From the NCBI GenBank assembly GCA_949130485.1, contig OX422184.1, positions 3,595,204 to 3,659,203 of the forward strand: a stretch of DNA of 64,000 nt, given 5' to 3'. The DNA is from Agelas oroides (Eukaryota; Porifera; Demospongiae; Agelasida; Agelasidae). Below, in pieces: positions 23,595 through 35,200 of this stretch; positions within the stretch are counted from its first letter, which is position 1, and each line of letters begins with the position of its first letter. Both the position numbers and the translations under genes were made by a program. The notes beneath the pieces were generated by a model. It was not told the origin of the DNA, did not search any database, and was given only the letters and a program-made list of their open reading frames with translations.

Positions 23595-25618
23595 ATGGCC
23601 GAGATGACTTCCCCCGAGCCAAAGAAACGTCGCACTGGAGACGACCTTCCCTCTACTGCAGCCACCAACCGGTTTTCTGGGAAAATCGCCATCGTCACTG
23701 GAGGAGCATCGGGTAGGTCACAGCTTCCAGTTTCCCTTCTCTTCTGTGTTCATCCTCCATATGGGCTAGTCTCGCGGAGCCAGACTCTCACTGAAAAAGG
23801 GCTCCCACTTTTCGTGTGAGAGTCTGGCTCCGCGAGACTAATATGGGCGGAGTCCCACTTACTATAGACCTAGGCCTGGCTGGCAACAACGAAATGTCGT
23901 GGGTGCCTCCTTAATGCACACAGAATCTGCTGCATTTCTTTTAGCTCGTATGTAATATTTGCATAGCCCAGATTCTTCTAGTCGGGTGAGGTCAGCCATA
24001 AGAGTCTGGGTAGGCATAGTCTCGTTCCCAGACCACATTTTTCGCGCCCGCTGGAAAAAAGGATCTGGTGAACTGCCTATAAAATATTGACACCAAAACA
24101 GTATAGGCAGTTCACCAGACTATTATTCCCGCTCGGCGAAAAGTAGTCTGGGCACGAGACTAGGGTAGGCAGTGTGTATCTTCAGAAACATATTCTGTTG
24201 CCACTTGTTTAATTAGTCTGGCAAAGCGAAGCCAGACCAGAGCGCGCAGTGTGAGGGTCTGGTATAATGCCTATGCCACATGTGTGCATCCTGGAATGTG
24301 TAATAACTGGTTATTATAAGTTTGTTAATAATATGAAGTCATAACGTGGGAATTGATGTACAGCCTTTCTGTCTGCATCTGAAACGCACTATTGACAAGC
24401 AGTACGATGTTATCTTGGCCGTGTAGGGCTGAGCTTACCAAACGGAAGGGGAAGGAAGCCAGGCAGAGACACTTCCCTTAGCCCGTGGGAAGAACAGTGA
24501 TGCCATCACACTGTTAAATAATCTCATAGGCCATACTCTTGCAGGCTTTATTTTCACAGGGAAAGATGCTGGTCAAGTTTCTGTTATGGTTCATGTTGCA
24601 CAATCAGAATGTAAATGAGATGTGTACAGTCAATCAGATCTTGTCGTCGAAATTTCACAAATTGAACTTTTACAATCCATGGCAGTGCACATTTGTTGAT
24701 CAAATGTTGTAGTACCTGCCTTGGTATCTTAGTCCAGAAACCACTTGGGAACTTGCGTTTAACAAAAGAGTAAGCTCTCACTGAATACAATATCTAGGTT
24801 CACATGACCAACCAGCTCCTATTACAATGCTAATTATCAACCTCCAGCACTTATTATCAGCTACCCTCCTCTTATTAAATGTCACTAATGATGCTAAGTT
24901 TGAAAGGTTTTATTTGGAGATAACCCCTAACATGGAAATGTGTCTGATTGTGTCTACCTCCTTTACGCACATATCTGCAAGTGTAGGGTGAGAAAATTTT
25001 AAGTCGCTACTTCTTTTTTTTTGGTTTGTTTATCGAGCATAACCGCACCTCAAGTGGAAAGAAAACGGTGACTTGAATGGAAGTGACTTGAATTTAGTCT
25101 CATGGGCTAGACTCTCATGGGCTATATTTTCACAGTGAGAGTGTCTGATCAAATTCGTGTCATGCTTTCATGTTACACAATCGGAACATTTCAACATCGT
25201 GTGTTCCACATACCTCTGTGGAATTTTAATGGCAGGATCTGATTGGCTGCACACATCCCAAAACTGCAATTCATTGTAGCACACGATGTCAATTGTCTTA
25301 TCAAAAGTTGTACCTGTCTTGGTACAAGTATCTCAATCAGCGTAGATACCACATAGCAAGTTAGTTATTGTACCAAATGAGAGAGTAGCCTCCCGCTAAA
25401 TAGAACCAGGTTATGGTACACATTCATGCATGAGCAATGTACTAGGAAATTATAGGGGCAGCTGATAATTGGTAATGGTGGTCGATAATTGGCATGGTGA
25501 TAGGAACTGGGAAATTTCTTGTTAACCAGCAGCAAGATTCCAAACTGGTAGCTTGAATAGGGTTAAACATCACCATGCATAACACGAGAGTGGAGTCAAA
25601 TAAATAGAAATAAATAGG

Positions 25619-25655
<37 letters not shown>

Positions 25656-28429
25656 TATATGCCCCTGTCCTGCAGACATATCACTCAGCACAAACTCATC
25701 TTCATGACTGCACAATGCATGGACCAGAAGTTAAAAGGCCAGTGACTTACTACACATTCACATCAACACTACCCAATATTTGTGTGAAATTTTACTGTAT
25801 TCTAGTCAAACAAGTAACATTCAAACACAAACCATGGTACAGAAAGGCAACACGCATGTCTTGATGTCATATTTGCATCCCAAGAAATTCTTCAGTTGTT
25901 AGCTGTAAAATAATCATGGGAATTTGACCAGTTACTTCTCAGGTTTCTGGCCAACCTCTACATTTTACCCAGTAGTAGTTATTACTACTGACCACACAAG
26001 CTACACGCTTCTGATAGAGAGGAAGGAGTCTGGTCGTCCTGTTGCAAAGGAACACTTATTGCACTGTTACCGAGGAACACTTTAAGCTTATTGCACGTAT
26101 TGTGAGGTTAGATAATGACACACTGACATCTGCCAAATGTAGTCTTATCCTCAGGCCCCTGCCCAGATATCTGTCACTTGCAGATAGTTAGAGGATCCAA
26201 TCATTTTAGGCCAGCCTGAGCAAGTATCTGTAAACAGAGAAATTTTGTCTATTTTTAAGTAGTGAACAAATTGCTCGCGTGTTAGGTAAACAAATGTTCA
26301 GTTCTAGGTTGGCTATTATAGTTGCCTGCCAAGAGACCAAGTTGTAGCCATCCATGGTTGGACGCTATACACTGTCCAGTTTCAACCACCCAAAGGCGGC
26401 ATCCACCAGCCCACTTTGTGACCTTTCACTTCCAACCATAGCTTGACTCAGCCTTTGGACAAAAAATTTCAACTGAAGCACATGGACGATTGATCACTGC
26501 AGAATCAAATTGGTGGTTACCTTGGAAAGTGAAGAGACAGTGGTTATGCCAAGTTTCAGTTTGGTAATAGACTGAAACTAAATGCAAGCCAAATCAGCCA
26601 CAAGGATCTCATCACACATGTAAAAACAAGTTGGTTGTTTTAACTACACAGCTGTTATCCTGGTTGGTAACACTGTAGTGGTTATGGTCATTTGAGACTA
26701 ATTGCATAAGAGAAGAAGCCTGCATCCACAATCTGCAGATCTAAACCACAGTGACGTCTGAACACCTGTGTGTAGTTGGAGTCTATGATATTGCAAAGTA
26801 TATTCCCACATGTTCTGATAACTGCATGTTAGGGAGTTTAGGTTGTAAGATAATAGTCTGGTTGATTTACACAATCTTTTTATGCTACAGAAACTATAAC
26901 ATGCACCAGTCTCTTCAAATTTGTCTGCAACCAAATTGTCTGCAACTACTGTAACCTGCATAGCTGAAACAACCAATTTCATGTACAGAAAGCCCCACTG
27001 TACAATATTCCCATTCACTTAATTCCAAGACTGGCTATACATATTCCAGTAATAGTGTCAAATCGAAATTCTCTATTCTGTTTTGGTAGCACATGTTCTG
27101 CATGTCCATAATGCAGCTGGGTTTCCAACATTCACTGTTCCATAATAAGCTCCATCCACCCCACCTTTTTGTTGCATACTACAGTAGCTCCTCTATAGCG
27201 GACACCATCAGGACCAACAATTTTGTCTCTAATTAGGCTGTTGAGCACAACATGGCTACGTTTTCAGAGCTTTCCCTTGCTGTTCGCTGGCAGGGAAGGT
27301 TAAGCAGAAGCTAGTGCTATGAGTAACAGCGCTAATCTAATGTCAAGTTGTTAACTCCAACAGCGATGGTGGACAGTCTTGCTGAAAAGGTCGACGAGTG
27401 TCCACTAAATTGGGGTCGTTAAGTATTGTTTGCATACAATTGGGACCGTGAAAACTGTCCGTTATGCGGAGTAGCTGGGTGTCCGCTGTTCAGGGGTTGC
27501 TTAAGTGTTGAAGTGAATGGAAGGACAGTTGGGACTTTCGGAATTGTCCATTATATCGTGAGTGTCCGCTGTTGAGGGATGTCCGTTAACCGGGGTTCCA
27601 CTGTATATACATTATACAAAGGTAAAAAATGGGAAAACATTCTTGAATTAGTGGTTTTACTGTTACAGGTATTGGCAAAGCCACTGTGGAGAGACTAGCG
27701 AGTGAGGGTGCCACTGTTGCCATCTTTGACATCAACAAAGTGGCAGGTGAACAAGTTGCAGCTGACTTCTGCTCCAAGAATTTTGATGTAAAGTTCTTTG
27801 AGGTTGACGTTTCCAACAAAGAACTCTGCAATGAAGTCACAAAGCAGTTTGCAGAAATGAACAATGGCAAGCTCCACTTCCTAGTCAACTGTGCTGTGTA
27901 CTTTGGCTCAAAGGGCTTGAACGCAGAAAAAAAGGACTGGGAGAAAAGCTTTAGCGTGAATGTGGTTGGGTACGCAAACATGGTTCAATCATGTTATGAG
28001 CACATGAAAGGGGTTCCAGGTGACAAGTCTATCGTGAATATTGCAAGCATATCAGGCCACAGGTGCCAGCCAAATCGGTGGACATATGCTGCCACAAAAG
28101 GTGCCATTCTCACCATGACCAAATGCATGGCACTAGATCTCTCGAAGGACAGTATTCGGGTGAATTCAGTCAGTCCTGCGTGGGTGTGGGGGCCAGAAGT
28201 CGCTAAAGCAGCAGTTGGGGGCCGAGAGAAATGGGAACCCATTTGGGGACCATTCCACATGCCAAGACACTTGTCCGAGTGCTCTGAAATAGCCAGTGCA
28301 GTTTGTTTCTTGCTTTCAGAAGATGCGTCATTTGTAACAGCCACCGATTTGCCTGTTGACGGTGGCTACCTGAGTATGGGGCCTGAGGGTCTTGGTGAAC
28401 ACTCCTCATTTGCAGGCAGTGATTATTAG
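23595..28429 (+). CDS. Short-chain dehydrogenase/reductase (classical SDR)
   Basis: Two exons, 23595-23712 and 27669-28429, joined in phase 1 inside the nucleotide-binding motif, give 292 aa. TGGASGIG at residues 35-42 is the Rossmann glycine motif. Asp60 at the end of beta-2 (IFDIN) suggests NAD(H) preference. Ser166, Tyr179 and Lys183 (SISG...YAATK) form the classical catalytic triad. The usual NNAG motif reads NCAV here (from residue 113), which is unusual. Residues 1-26 are a hydrophilic leader (PKKRR) with no signal peptide. The start at 23595 is the first ATG in frame and has a good context (AAAG before, G after). The substrate is unknown; the family oxidises or reduces small alcohols, ketones and sugars in the cytosol. 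The 3.96-kb intron is full of foldback elements. It shares its promoter with the kinesin. Confidence 0.93.
23767..23840. mobile_element. Foldback MITE (TAGTCTCG family), 8-bp TSD
   Basis: A 74-bp hairpin, TAGTCTCGCGGAGCCAGACT at the left mirrored at the right. It is flanked by ATATGGGC at 23759-23766 and 23841-23848. It lies in the SDR intron. Confidence 0.9.
24017..24162. mobile_element. Foldback MITE (TAGTCTCG family), 9-bp TSD
   Basis: A 146-bp element with left end TAGTCTCGTTCCCAGACC and right end GTCTGGGCACGAGACTA, and an inner palindrome around CTGGTGAACTGCCTATA. It is flanked by a perfect 9-bp duplication GGGTAGGCA at 24008-24016 and 24163-24171. It lies in the SDR intron. Confidence 0.92.
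25619..25656. repeat. (GATA)n microsatellite
   Basis: About nine tandem GATA units in the SDR intron. A shorter GATA run lies at about 17266-17283 in a kinesin intron. Confidence 0.95.
27182..27603. mobile_element. pogo/mariner-like MITE (TA target), copy 1
   Basis: A 422-bp element bounded by TA dinucleotides with termini CAGTAGCTCCTC... and ...GGGGTTCCACTG. It carries internal repeats of the form GTCCGTTA / GTCCGCTGTT. A reverse-orientation copy occupies 30367 to about 30838. It ends 65 bp before SDR exon 2. Confidence 0.8.
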
Positions 28430-28505
28430 TGGAAATGTTATTTTATACTGCTATGTAAAATAATTGTAATGCAATCGACCGCTGCATGAGCTGCATGGGT
28501 CACAG

Positions 28506-28742
28506 TAGTCTCGCGTGGCCACACCCTAGTTTGGTCCCCAGACCCTTCCTGTATGGGCGGGGCGAGAGCAGCTGCTTGTGGTTTCACAGTTGATATACGC
28601 CTTGTAATTTCCTATTGAAGTTGTGATAACAGCACTCATGTGACAGAATACTGCACTGTGATTGGTCCCGTACTCCACAGTGCGTAAGAAGTACCAGACC
28701 CCTTCCCTCTCTTGCGGAACGGGGTGTGGCCACGCGAGACTA
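28506..28742. mobile_element. Foldback MITE (TAGTCTCG family)
   Basis: A 237-bp element with TAGTCTCGCGTGGCCACACC at the left and GTGTGGCCACGCGAGACTA at the right. The inner sequence CCCAGACCC / GACCCCTTCCC is less symmetric. The flanks (GGGTCACAG / GGGCTCCAT) do not form a clear duplication. Confidence 0.85.
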
Positions 28743-28763
28743 GGGCTCCATCTAGGGATTGCA

Positions 28764-28796
28764 TAGTCTCGCAGGCCAGACTCGCCCGCGAGACTA
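28764..28796. mobile_element. Minimal foldback MITE with 9-bp TSD
   Basis: A 33-bp element, TAGTCTCGCAGG to CGCGAGACTA, flanked by a perfect 9-bp duplication GGGATTGCA at 28755-28763 and 28797-28805. Confidence 0.9.
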
Positions 28797-29082
28797 GGGA
28801 TTGCAACTGTCATTGTGCTTTCACATATAAACTCAATTCCTGACTTATACCAACAATTTGGAGAGGGGGACAGAAATGTGCTTCAATACATACTGTATGA
28901 CTAAAGGCATCTGTCATGAAGCTGCTAAACAGAACTTATTTTGGGGGTCCAAGGGTGTCCCATGATGGGCTGGGTGATTTCACTGTACATACAGTGCTCC
29001 AAGCAAAGAGAGTAGCTAAACAATCACTCTACTATCAAAATATCTCATGCACAATCCCCAGGTAAATACGACCCAAATAATA

Positions 29083-29146
29083 TAGTCTCGTGCCCAGACT
29101 ACTTTTTTCCGGTGGGCGCGAAAAATGCGTTCTGGGAACGAGACTA
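29083..29146. mobile_element. Foldback MITE (TAGTCTCG family), 9-bp TSD
   Basis: A 64-bp element with left end TAGTCTCGTGCCCAGAC and right end GTTCTGGGAACGAGACTA. ACCCAAATA at 29071-29079 and 29147-29155 flanks it, with three extra bases (ATA) between the left copy and the terminus. It lies about 100 bp upstream of the gene A start. Confidence 0.85.
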
Positions 29147-29251
29147 ACCCAAATAGGGGCGGGTCCGGTGTTGCATCTAAAGCAGATACCCTACCTGTAC
29201 AGCAATACAGTAGCAGTCTAGCAGAGTCTGGTGCCTTGATATAAAAATAGG

Positions 29252-32200
29252 ATGGCCGAATCAACAGCCAGGCAAAAAGCATATTGCAGGAGATCCGCCA
29301 GCGACGATCGGAGCTCATCAGTTTTTGTGCTTGCACCCAGCCACGGTCGAAAAACGAAAGCCGACGACCACATCTGTGACATCACCAGGGTGCTTTTGTT
29401 CTGCTGTTTCTTGCAAAATTGTAAAACCGATGGCCGCGGTTTTATAGTTAAGCTTGAAGGTCTTAAGATTGCTGAACTGCTTTCACTACATTGGAAAAAG
29501 CGGGAGAAAGATGGAGAGCTCCAAACAGAATACGCCCTCATCACATCTCATGACACGATTCCTGGCTTGTCCCTTGCTGAATTGAAAAATGAACGTTGGA
29601 CGATTTCGTGTCAAGGCATCCAGGGCGGTGAAGAGCAGACACTGTGCGATCTCATTTGTGGAGTTATTTCATGCTGTGGACCTGAAAGCTTATTTGCGGG
29701 ACACAGTGATGATGCCAAAGTATTTCTTGCACACCGTGGACATGTAAGTTGTGATATTCAACTCAATATCACGATTCTATTCCTCAATCATGAATTTGAG
29801 AAGAAGCTGCTGCAAGGAGTGCAAGGAAGTAATGATGCTAATGTTGTCTTCCTTCCAATGACAGTCTCAGTTGAAGAATGCTTAGATCAAAAGGCATATA
29901 CTCGGAAATACGAACAGATCATTACTGGTGGTTCTACACCTGTTCAACTTTATTATTGTGATGGGATCCAAAGTGTCAGTAGCAAACCAATCTCAATAGT
30001 TGAGCAGCAGGGCACAGCAGGACAAAGCACCACAGAAGTCTCACTTGAGCAGCCAAATACATCAGAGCACGAGCAAGCACTTGCCTTGAACATTTCTGAT
30101 TTTGAGAAGCTTAAGAAGGTTAAATTGAACAGTTTAGTGGAAACTGAGTACCATGGCTCTCCTGTGGTGTATATCAACCCAGACACCAATGAATCCTCTG
30201 TGATTGGGGTGCATGTTGGTGACACTGATCAGAAGGGTCGGGATGTTGTGATCACCTGGCATGGAATCCTGAAGATGTTACAAGGTTTGGTGTACATAAA
30301 TATAGCTATGTATATTGAGTTTCACCTACGGAGGGGGGGGAAGCTTCCCCCCAAAGAAATTGACTACAGTGGAACCCCGCTTAACAGACACCCCTCAATA
30401 GCAGACGCCCACGATATAACGGACAATTCTGAAAGTCCCGACTGTCCTTTCATTCACTCCAATACTTAAGCAACCCCTGAACAGCGGACACCCCGCTACT
30501 CCGTATAACGGACAGTATTCGCGGTCCCAATTGTGTGCAAACAATACTAGCTCAATGACCCCGATTTAGCGGACACTCATCGAACTTTTCAGCAAGATTG
30601 TCCACTATCACTGCTGTAGTTAACAACATGACATTAGATTAGCACTGTTACTCATAGAACTAGCCTCTGCTTAGCCTTTCCTGCCAGCGTACAGCAAAGG
30701 AAAGCTCTGAAAACACAGCCATGTTGTGGTCAACAGCACAATTATGCATACCACGCCTACCGGAAATATACCGGAAACCCCTGAGGTAGGGACACCTCAC
30801 TATAAGGGACAAAATGTTGGTTCCCAGTGGTGTCCGTATATCATTACATCATAGATAGGATATGTAATTTCAAGACTGAGTACCCCCCAAACAGTCGAGC
30901 TTCTCCCCAAAGAGATTGACTATATCATTACATCATACATAGGCAGGACTGAGTACATGGGGAAAAATACCAAAAGTAGCACAAAATGTTGCACAAGCAT
31001 GGCGCGAGGGTTCACTAATTAGAATTGTGCAGAAGGCCACACCCCAAAAAATTTCGTTTTTTAAAATACTTCCCTCCCCCAAACTTTTTTTCTAGATGAA
31101 ACCCTGACTATACACTGTTAAAAAAGGGTGTTCACCATGCACAGCAGCTGTTATCTCCGTATATCATAATTATAAGATAGATTAGTTCCTTTGTTCCTTC
31201 CTTTGTTAAAGGTTCAAGTAAGGCATGAATACTAATGTAAGAATACTGCCCAGATTTTAACCCTACAGACATGAATATTTTCTGCGTCCAGCCAATATAC
31301 TGCCCAGATTTTAACCCTACAGACATGAATATTTTCTGTGTCCAGCCAATATACTGCCCAGAATTTAACCCTACAGACATGAATATTTTCTGTGTCCAGC
31401 CAATATACTACCCAGAGTTTAACCCTACAGACATGAATATTTTCTGTGTCCAGCCAATATACTGCCCAGATTTTAACCCTACAGACATGAATATTTTCTG
31501 CGTCCAGCCAATATACTGCCCAGATTTTAACCCTACAGACATGAATATTTTCTGTGTCCAGCCAATATACTGCCCAGAGTTTAACCCTACAGACATGAAT
31601 ATTTTCTGTGTCCAGCCAATATACTACCCAGAGTTTAACCCTACAGACATGAATATTTTCTGTGTCCAGCCAATATACTGCCCAGATTTTAACCCTACAG
31701 ACATGAATATTTTCTGTGTCCAGCCAATATACTGCCCAGAGTTTAACCCTACAGACATGAATATTTTCTGTGTCCAGCCAATATACTGCCCAGATTTTAA
31801 CCCTACAGACATGAATATTTTCTGTATTCAGCCAATATACTGCCCAGAGTTTAACCCTACAGACATGAATATTTTGATTATTTTCCTGTGTCCAGCTAAC
31901 ATTACATGTATATAGCCCCTTGTCTGGTGGAAACACAAACTATGAATACTATATAATTATATCGCAGTAAAAAACAGAAATGTTGTTATGACCAAAAGTA
32001 TGTTGTTAGCCTCGTTCTCAGGCCTCGTTCTCAGGCCCCCCCGCTCCTGAACATGATTACGCAGGGGGAGCCTGGTATCTTTTCTCACATGAACATGATG
32101 TAATTGAAAGGGCCAGAATTTTCAGAACAGAAAGGCAACATTTTACACACTGTTCATCCAACTATACGCTCAATGCTCAGTGTGTAGGATATTCGCTCCT

Positions 32201-35200
32201 TCCTAGCTAGATATATGAAGTATGTCACCCACTACCTTCGCTGTTTCTGCTGTTCTGAGTCTTCGGGTATGCCCATGCACAATTAAGGTCTTTCTATCTC
32301 CTTTCTACTTTTGACACTGCTCATGTTAGGAAAAAATACCAGGCTCTCCTGCACAACTTTCATGTTCACGTCCTGGAGCAGCAGCCTGGGAAGCCAACAT
32401 TCAACTGAAACAACATATTATTACCATTGTTCCCAGTGGGAACAATGGTAATAATAGGTTGTTTCAGTTGAATGTTGGACACAGAAATGTTACTGTGGAC
32501 TAAATTAGTTACAAATGTTGTTTATGATAACTTCTAAACTCCCAAAGTACAAGTGTTTAGTGAACGCAAAATCCCCACAGCATGGATTAAAAATATTCAT
32601 TTACCACAGATACACTGGTCCCTGGGAGCTACAGTGCTCTAGGGAATACAAGAAATTCATTGAGAGTATCTCCATATACATTTCAACTGTTCATCCATGC
32701 AACTAAAACAAACCTCTGGTCACAACAACATTTCTCTTCTTGCTATGTGACTAACTTTGCCACTCTAAGAAGAGATGATGTTGTTGTGACCAAAAATTTA
32801 GTTATCAGTTTAAATGTGCAGATATATAGAAGAAGTATAGTATTTATTGCAGGAGGTGGATATCTAAAGATGTGGCAATCTCAGGACGTTTTCACAGTTA
32901 GCTGACATGATCAATAGCTTTGAATATCATCAAACGTTCCTTCATACCTCGTTATGTATATAGACAGAAGTACAGTAGGAAGTCACTTATCCGAACACGT
33001 TGGGACTGGAGGGTATTCGGATAACTGAAACGTTCGGATAACTGAAGTATGACAGAAGGCGCCATTATAATACTAGCCCACGTGACAGAAACTGTATGCG
33101 GAATGAGCTGCAGCACTAGCGCTGAGCTGCTGACATGCTGCTGTCACCGGTGTGCGATATATCTCCTGTCTGAAAGTGAACTTCTGGACACTGCGTATGT
33201 AGCAAACGCTACAATGCGCACAACCATAAGCTGTTGCTTGGTTTCCATTTCCACTGGGCGCTTCCGGTAGGCTAGCACGGTACCCAGTGGCTGACTTTGA
33301 CAGTTGCTTTTACCTTTCTTGAGAAGCCTAGCACTGAAACCCTTGATATAGGGCATTTGAACAACTACAACCAGCTTCCCGTCGAAGAAAGTAGCCGGAA
33401 ATAGTGGGTGTGGCTTTGCTAAATGCATTTGGATAACTGACGTGTTCGGATAACTGAAGTTTGAATAAGTGACTTCCTACTGTATTTAAGAAAAATTGGC
33501 TCCACAATAAGCCACCTGACTGAGGCATTAAAATTATTCCAACTGACATGGTTGCTCATATGCCATGTAAGGAAGGTAGCTAGAAGAACATTCTATCCAT
33601 TTCATGGATTTCATGGTGTAAATTTCAGTCGCTATATGGCATAGGCAGTTTGAACTGGAGGGCTTGCAGTGCTATGATGTCACACATTGTATCAATCGTG
33701 CACCAACATTTATATCCATGTAGACCTACAGCCATGATGATTTGATGTGATATGTTGTGAATGTGTATATCTACCGGTATATTATGTACAAATAGGTGGG
33801 GTTATACCTGTGCTGTCAGCTCTACGTTGTTTGGAAACTCCAAAAGCCTGGGTTTCAAGATGGGCCTACCTTGTCACTCCACATATAGGTAGGTGCTACT
33901 CTACTTGTACCATATGGAAGATATAGATTAATTTTGTGGGATTAAGTTGATCAGCATTGGTTCACCATATAGGCTCATCCCACAATTATATAGCATGTGT
34001 AGTACGTATTGCATCCTTGTTGGGGTGAGCCTGAGTGAGCCCGCACAGTAGCGTGACTGCATTGCGCACGCGTGTGTGTATCTCTATCTATGCTTGGACC
34101 GACCACTTACCGTAAATTTCAAATGAGCGCATTCAAATATTTCACGAAGATCGATATTGTGCATGTGAAGCATGTGAAAGCCATGCAGTGGAAGGCTACT
34201 GCTAGAGTGCAGCGTCGGTGACCAGGAGCGAAGACGACTGAAGTTGAAGCACGCGTGGCAACTTAATTCTGGTTTGTGCTTCTACCGACGACGGCAGACT
34301 GTTCACAGACGGTACAAATTTAATATGGACGGTGGTTGACTGGATCGCTTCAGGTAAGGGCCATGCATAAACGGCACCCAGCAATTTAGCTCATGATTTC
34401 GGTGTAAAGCTTAGTCCATGCATGTGTAGCCACATTAGCTGCCCTGGCTGGAGAGATCTGGTGAGGACTTAAGCTACTTATGCGTTTATCAAATTTGGCT
34501 TAAACAGTCGACAGTGACAAATCCTGCTGCGCCATGATAAATTAGTAAATCAGCAGTTTGCTGCTTGCTCAGGCTTGCCCCATGATGATGAATCATCTCA
34601 CTAGTTATATACAGATTGGTGAGTATACTACATGTGGTTTACAAATAATCCAAGTGTTGACAATTATTCAGCTCCCAATAGTCATGGTGGTACAATGATA
34701 GACTGGTATATGTGCGATAGAAAGCTGGATTGGTGTTTGGGAATGAGGCTAGACTTGTAGATTACAAATCACTGACAAAATCATTACTCCAGACCAGATG
34801 GAAAAGATGGAGCGGGGCTACCTTTGTGAAGTTCTGCAATTCTTACTGAATTCGGACCAGTATGGGACACCATTTGTCAAGATGCCTGTTGACCTAGTGG
34901 ACAAGGATAACGAGGCATCATTGGACCTACTGTGTGCTCTATTTAAGCACTGTGAGTATCATGAGAATTTGCCAGATGCCGTATCGTTGGTAATTTACAA
35001 TATAAGCCAACATTTGGTTTACACGATTTTGTGTTCTTAAAAAAAAATTTTTGGGAATGTTTGAATCTATGGTTGTATTACGTGGTATGATTGTACATGC
35101 CCATAGAGTACGTTAGCAATCATTACACGACAGATAATCATCGGACAACAGATATAATCGGACATTCAATTGTGCAGAGAAATACTAGGCGATACTGCAA

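Larger units (their letters stand above)
28430..29251. other. Intergenic, SDR to gene A, three foldback elements
   Basis: No coding exon is seen. The interval is mostly MITEs at 28506-28742, 28764-28796 and 29083-29146. The start of gene A lies 105 bp after the last of them. Confidence 0.7.

Noticed and set aside
31232-31936. 214-234 codon frames on both strands
   Set aside because: They are products of the 54-bp tandem unit; the simultaneous opposite-strand openness shows repeat structure, not coding.
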